Assembly: GCA_016844425.1 (NCBI GenBank)
Contig: JAERML010000045.1
Location: forward strand, 1-8,112
Source: Bacteroidota bacterium
GTDB lineage: Bacteria; Bacteroidota; UBA10030; UBA6906
Direction: 5' to 3'
DNA: 8,112 nucleotides
Position numbers and translations under genes: made by a program. The notes under the pieces were generated by a model that saw nothing but the letters and a program-made list of their open reading frames with translations, was not told the DNA's origin and searched no databases. Position 1 is the first letter of the stretch; the number at the start of each line of letters is the position of its first letter. Shown here piece by piece: positions 6,465 through 8,112 of the stretch.

Positions 6465-7381
6465 TGTTCTCGATCATCATCCCCATCTATAATGAAGAGC
6501 AGATACTCCCGGAGCTGCACCAGAGACTCCTTGCCGCAGTCTCTTCGTTGCATGAACCCTTTGAGGTGTTGCTCGTTGATGACGGGAGCAAGGACCGTTC
6601 GTTTGCGCTAATGAGTGAGATCCACCGGCGCGACCCCCGGTTCAAAGTCATCGGCCTCTCCCGTAACTTCGGTCACCAGGTGGCCATTACTGCGGGGTTG
6701 GATCAGGCACAGGGCGATGCGGTGGTACTCATGGACGGAGACCTGCAGGACCCTCCCGAGCTTCTTTCAGAAATGGTTTCCCTGTGGAAGGAAGGCTATC
6801 AAGTTGTGTACACGGTGAAGACGAGCCGGAAGGAGAACCCGCTTAAGCGTTTCGCGTTCACTTCCTTCTATCGTCTTCTGCACGCTCTCTCAACGATCAA
6901 TATTCCGATGGATGCCGGGAATTTTTCCCTGATGGACCGGCGCGTGGTGGAGGTCCTGCGCGAAATGCCGGAACGAAACCGCTACATCAGCGGCATGCGT
7001 GCGTGGGTGGGATTCAAGCAGAAGGGTATTACGTACGATCGTGGACCGAGGTTCGCGGGCAAGCCCCATATGAGTCTGGGGCGGTTGATACATCTCGCAC
7101 TCGACGGCATTTTCTCATTCTCCAATATCCCTCTCCGTCTCGCCGTGTACCTTGGCTTTCTCACTGCGGCAGCATCTTTCATCGGAGGGCTGTTTGTCAT
7201 TTACGCGAAGTTATTCACCGACAAGGCAATCCTTGGCTGGGCGTCAACCATCATTTCGATCCTTTTTGTTGGAGGCATGATCCTGCTGACGCTGGGCGTT
7301 ATTGGCGAGTACATCAGCCGGATTTATGAGGAGGTGAAGAAACGGCCGCTGTATATCATCCGGGAGAAGGTGGGCTTCTAA
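6464..7381 (+). CDS. Family 2 glycosyltransferase, polyprenyl-phosphate sugar synthase-like (CsbB/GtrB/DPM1 type)
   Basis: This 305-residue protein has the standard length and layout of bacterial enzymes that move a sugar from a nucleotide sugar to undecaprenyl phosphate at the cytoplasmic membrane face. Visible motifs are FSIIIPIYNEE (2-12), LLVDDGSKDRS (36-46, Asp39/40), GLSRNFGHQ (64-72), the metal-binding MDGDLQDPPE (90-99, Asp91/93), DAGNFSLMDRR (150-160) and ERNRYISGMRAWVGF (170-184). Two membrane helices follow at about 226-248 and 258-282, then the family's usual tail IGEYISRIYEEVKKRPLY. Its ATG shares one base with the TAA of the YfhO gene (TAATG at 6462-6466), which implies translational coupling and a linked job. 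Unlike the first GT2 of the operon it has no extra N-terminal tail, and its helix-tail sequence is of the CsbB/GtrB kind. The sugar is unknown. Confidence 0.92.
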   Translation: MFSIIIPIYNEEQILPELHQRLLAAVSSLHEPFEVLLVDDGSKDRSFALMSEIHRRDPRFKVIGLSRNFGHQVAITAGLDQAQGDAVVLMDGDLQDPPELLSEMVSLWKEGYQVVYTVKTSRKENPLKRFAFTSFYRLLHALSTINIPMDAGNFSLMDRRVVEVLREMPERNRYISGMRAWVGFKQKGITYDRGPRFAGKPHMSLGRLIHLALDGIFSFSNIPLRLAVYLGFLTAAASFIGGLFVIYAKLFTDKAILGWASTIISILFVGGMILLTLGVIGEYISRIYEEVKKRPLYIIREKVGF

Positions 7382-7385
7382 ACGG

Positions 7386-8112
7386 ATGGAAGAACACGTA
7401 TATCCCCACATGTACCGGATCGAGAAGGAACACTGGTGGTTCGCTGCACGCCAGAAGATCCTGCTGCACTACATCACTTCACGCATCACCACCTCAAAGG
7501 AAACACGGGTGCTCGATGTCGGTTGCGGGACCGGGGCAATCCTCGAGTTATTTTCACGGCGATTTCAGGCGTACGGCACGGATTTTTCGCCACAGGCAAT
7601 TGAGTTCTGCCGCCAACGCGGATTGACCCATCTCTTCCTCGGGAGCCTCGCCGATTATCCGCGAACTGAACGGTTCGACCTCATTACGATACTGGACGTG
7701 GTGGAACATGTCGAGGACGATGGCGGCCTTCTCGCGCACGCACATGCGCTCCTCAACGACCATGGATACCTTCTTATTGCCGCGCCGGCATTCCCGTTTC
7801 TGTGGAGCAAGCATGACGTGGTGCTGCACCATAAACGCCGGTACACAAGAAGATCCCTCCGCGCGGTTGTTGCCGCAGCGGGATTTGAGATCGAGCATCT
7901 GACATTCTTCAACACATTTCTTTTTCCGGTGGCTCTTGCCAAACGCCTGGTCGCCCGGCTCACCGGTTCGGACAAGGCGAATGATCTGGAGATTCCACCC
8001 GCTCCATTGAATGTCGCTTTGCGGAACATATTCGCCCTCGAATCGGACATTCTCCCCCACGTGTCGCTTCCATTCGGACTCTCCCTTCTCTGCCTTGCGC
8101 GCCGGAGGGGGG
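7386..8112 (+). CDS. Class I SAM-dependent methyltransferase, C-terminus cut by window edge
   Basis: From ATG 7386, 242 codons stay open to the right edge with no stop. That is close to the usual length of such proteins, so only a short C-terminal piece is likely missing. Motif I for S-adenosylmethionine binding is VLDVGCGTGAILE (42-54). The acidic end of strand beta-2 is YGTDFSPQAIEF (63-74), and motif IV is FDLITILDVVEHVEDD (97-112). After that come GYLLIAAPAFPFLWSKHD (127-143) and KRRYTRRSLRAVVAAAGFE (150-168), an arrangement common in methyltransferases found in surface-polysaccharide clusters. The N-terminal YRIEKEHWWFAARQ (10-23) is also typical of that group. The gene starts 4 bases after the GT2 stop, so it is probably in the same operon. 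The substrate is not readable; methylation of a sugar or of a glycan end is plausible. A quinone- or small-molecule-type substrate is less likely in this setting. Confidence 0.88.
   Translation, partial: MEEHVYPHMYRIEKEHWWFAARQKILLHYITSRITTSKETRVLDVGCGTGAILELFSRRFQAYGTDFSPQAIEFCRQRGLTHLFLGSLADYPRTERFDLITILDVVEHVEDDGGLLAHAHALLNDHGYLLIAAPAFPFLWSKHDVVLHHKRRYTRRSLRAVVAAAGFEIEHLTFFNTFLFPVALAKRLVARLTGSDKANDLEIPPAPLNVALRNIFALESDILPHVSLPFGLSLLCLARRRG

Larger units (their letters stand above)
1833..8112 (+). other. Probable surface-glycan operon: GT2, GT9, YfhO, GT2, methyltransferase
   Basis: Five genes lie on the same strand, spaced 15, 9, -1 and 4 bases apart with no terminator-like hairpin between them, so cotranscription is likely. 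All encode steps expected in building and exporting a glycan or glycolipid. Strong ribosome binding sites are lacking at most starts, so coupling to upstream translation may matter. The promoter was not identified with confidence, and the operon may continue past the right edge. Confidence 0.75.

Noticed and set aside
1..8112. Mobile elements, CRISPR arrays, tRNA/rRNA, toxin-antitoxin or defence genes
   Set aside because: No transposase, integrase, inverted terminal repeats, regular spacer repeats, RNA gene signatures or known defence domains were seen on either strand.

Overview
The window reads as part of a chromosome from a diderm (Gram-negative type) bacterium with moderately GC-rich, densely packed genes. 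The diderm assignment rests on an AsmA-family gene and a heptosyltransferase-like (GT9) enzyme, both tied to outer-membrane and lipopolysaccharide biology. The GT9 subtype and the YfhO/GT2 gene style feel closest to the Bacteroidota/Ignavibacteria (FCB) side of the tree. That placement is only an impression and was not tested. No RNA gene, CRISPR array, insertion sequence, integrase or attachment site was found.

Layout: (1) 1-1520, minus strand: an AsmA-family membrane-anchored protein. It has a clear start, ribosome binding site and a near-consensus promoter, and it runs off the left edge. (2) 1521-1832: a divergent intergenic region carrying that promoter and no convincing gene. (3) 1833-8112, plus strand: five closely spaced genes that look like one operon. 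They are a family 2 glycosyltransferase with a disordered N-terminal tail and two C-terminal membrane helices (1833-2978); a GT9 glycosyltransferase with unusual cysteine clusters at both ends (2994-4094); a large YfhO-type multi-membrane protein (4104-6464); a second, canonical polyprenyl-phosphate-sugar-synthase-like GT2 (6464-7381); and a class I SAM-dependent methyltransferase cut by the right edge (7386-8112). Gaps between these genes are 15, 9 and 4 bases, plus one 1-base stop/start overlap.

How they may work together (inference): the GT2 enzymes have the architecture of enzymes that load a sugar onto a polyprenyl phosphate at the cytoplasmic face. YfhO proteins are GT-C-like and in Firmicutes work with a GT2 partner (CsbB) to glycosylate a cell-surface polymer on the outer face. 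The GT9 and methyltransferase would build or cap the glycan in the cytoplasm. The operon therefore looks like a surface-glycan or glycolipid decoration module. The divergent AsmA protein belongs to a family implicated in lipid traffic to the outer membrane. The acceptor, the sugar and a flippase cannot be identified from this window.
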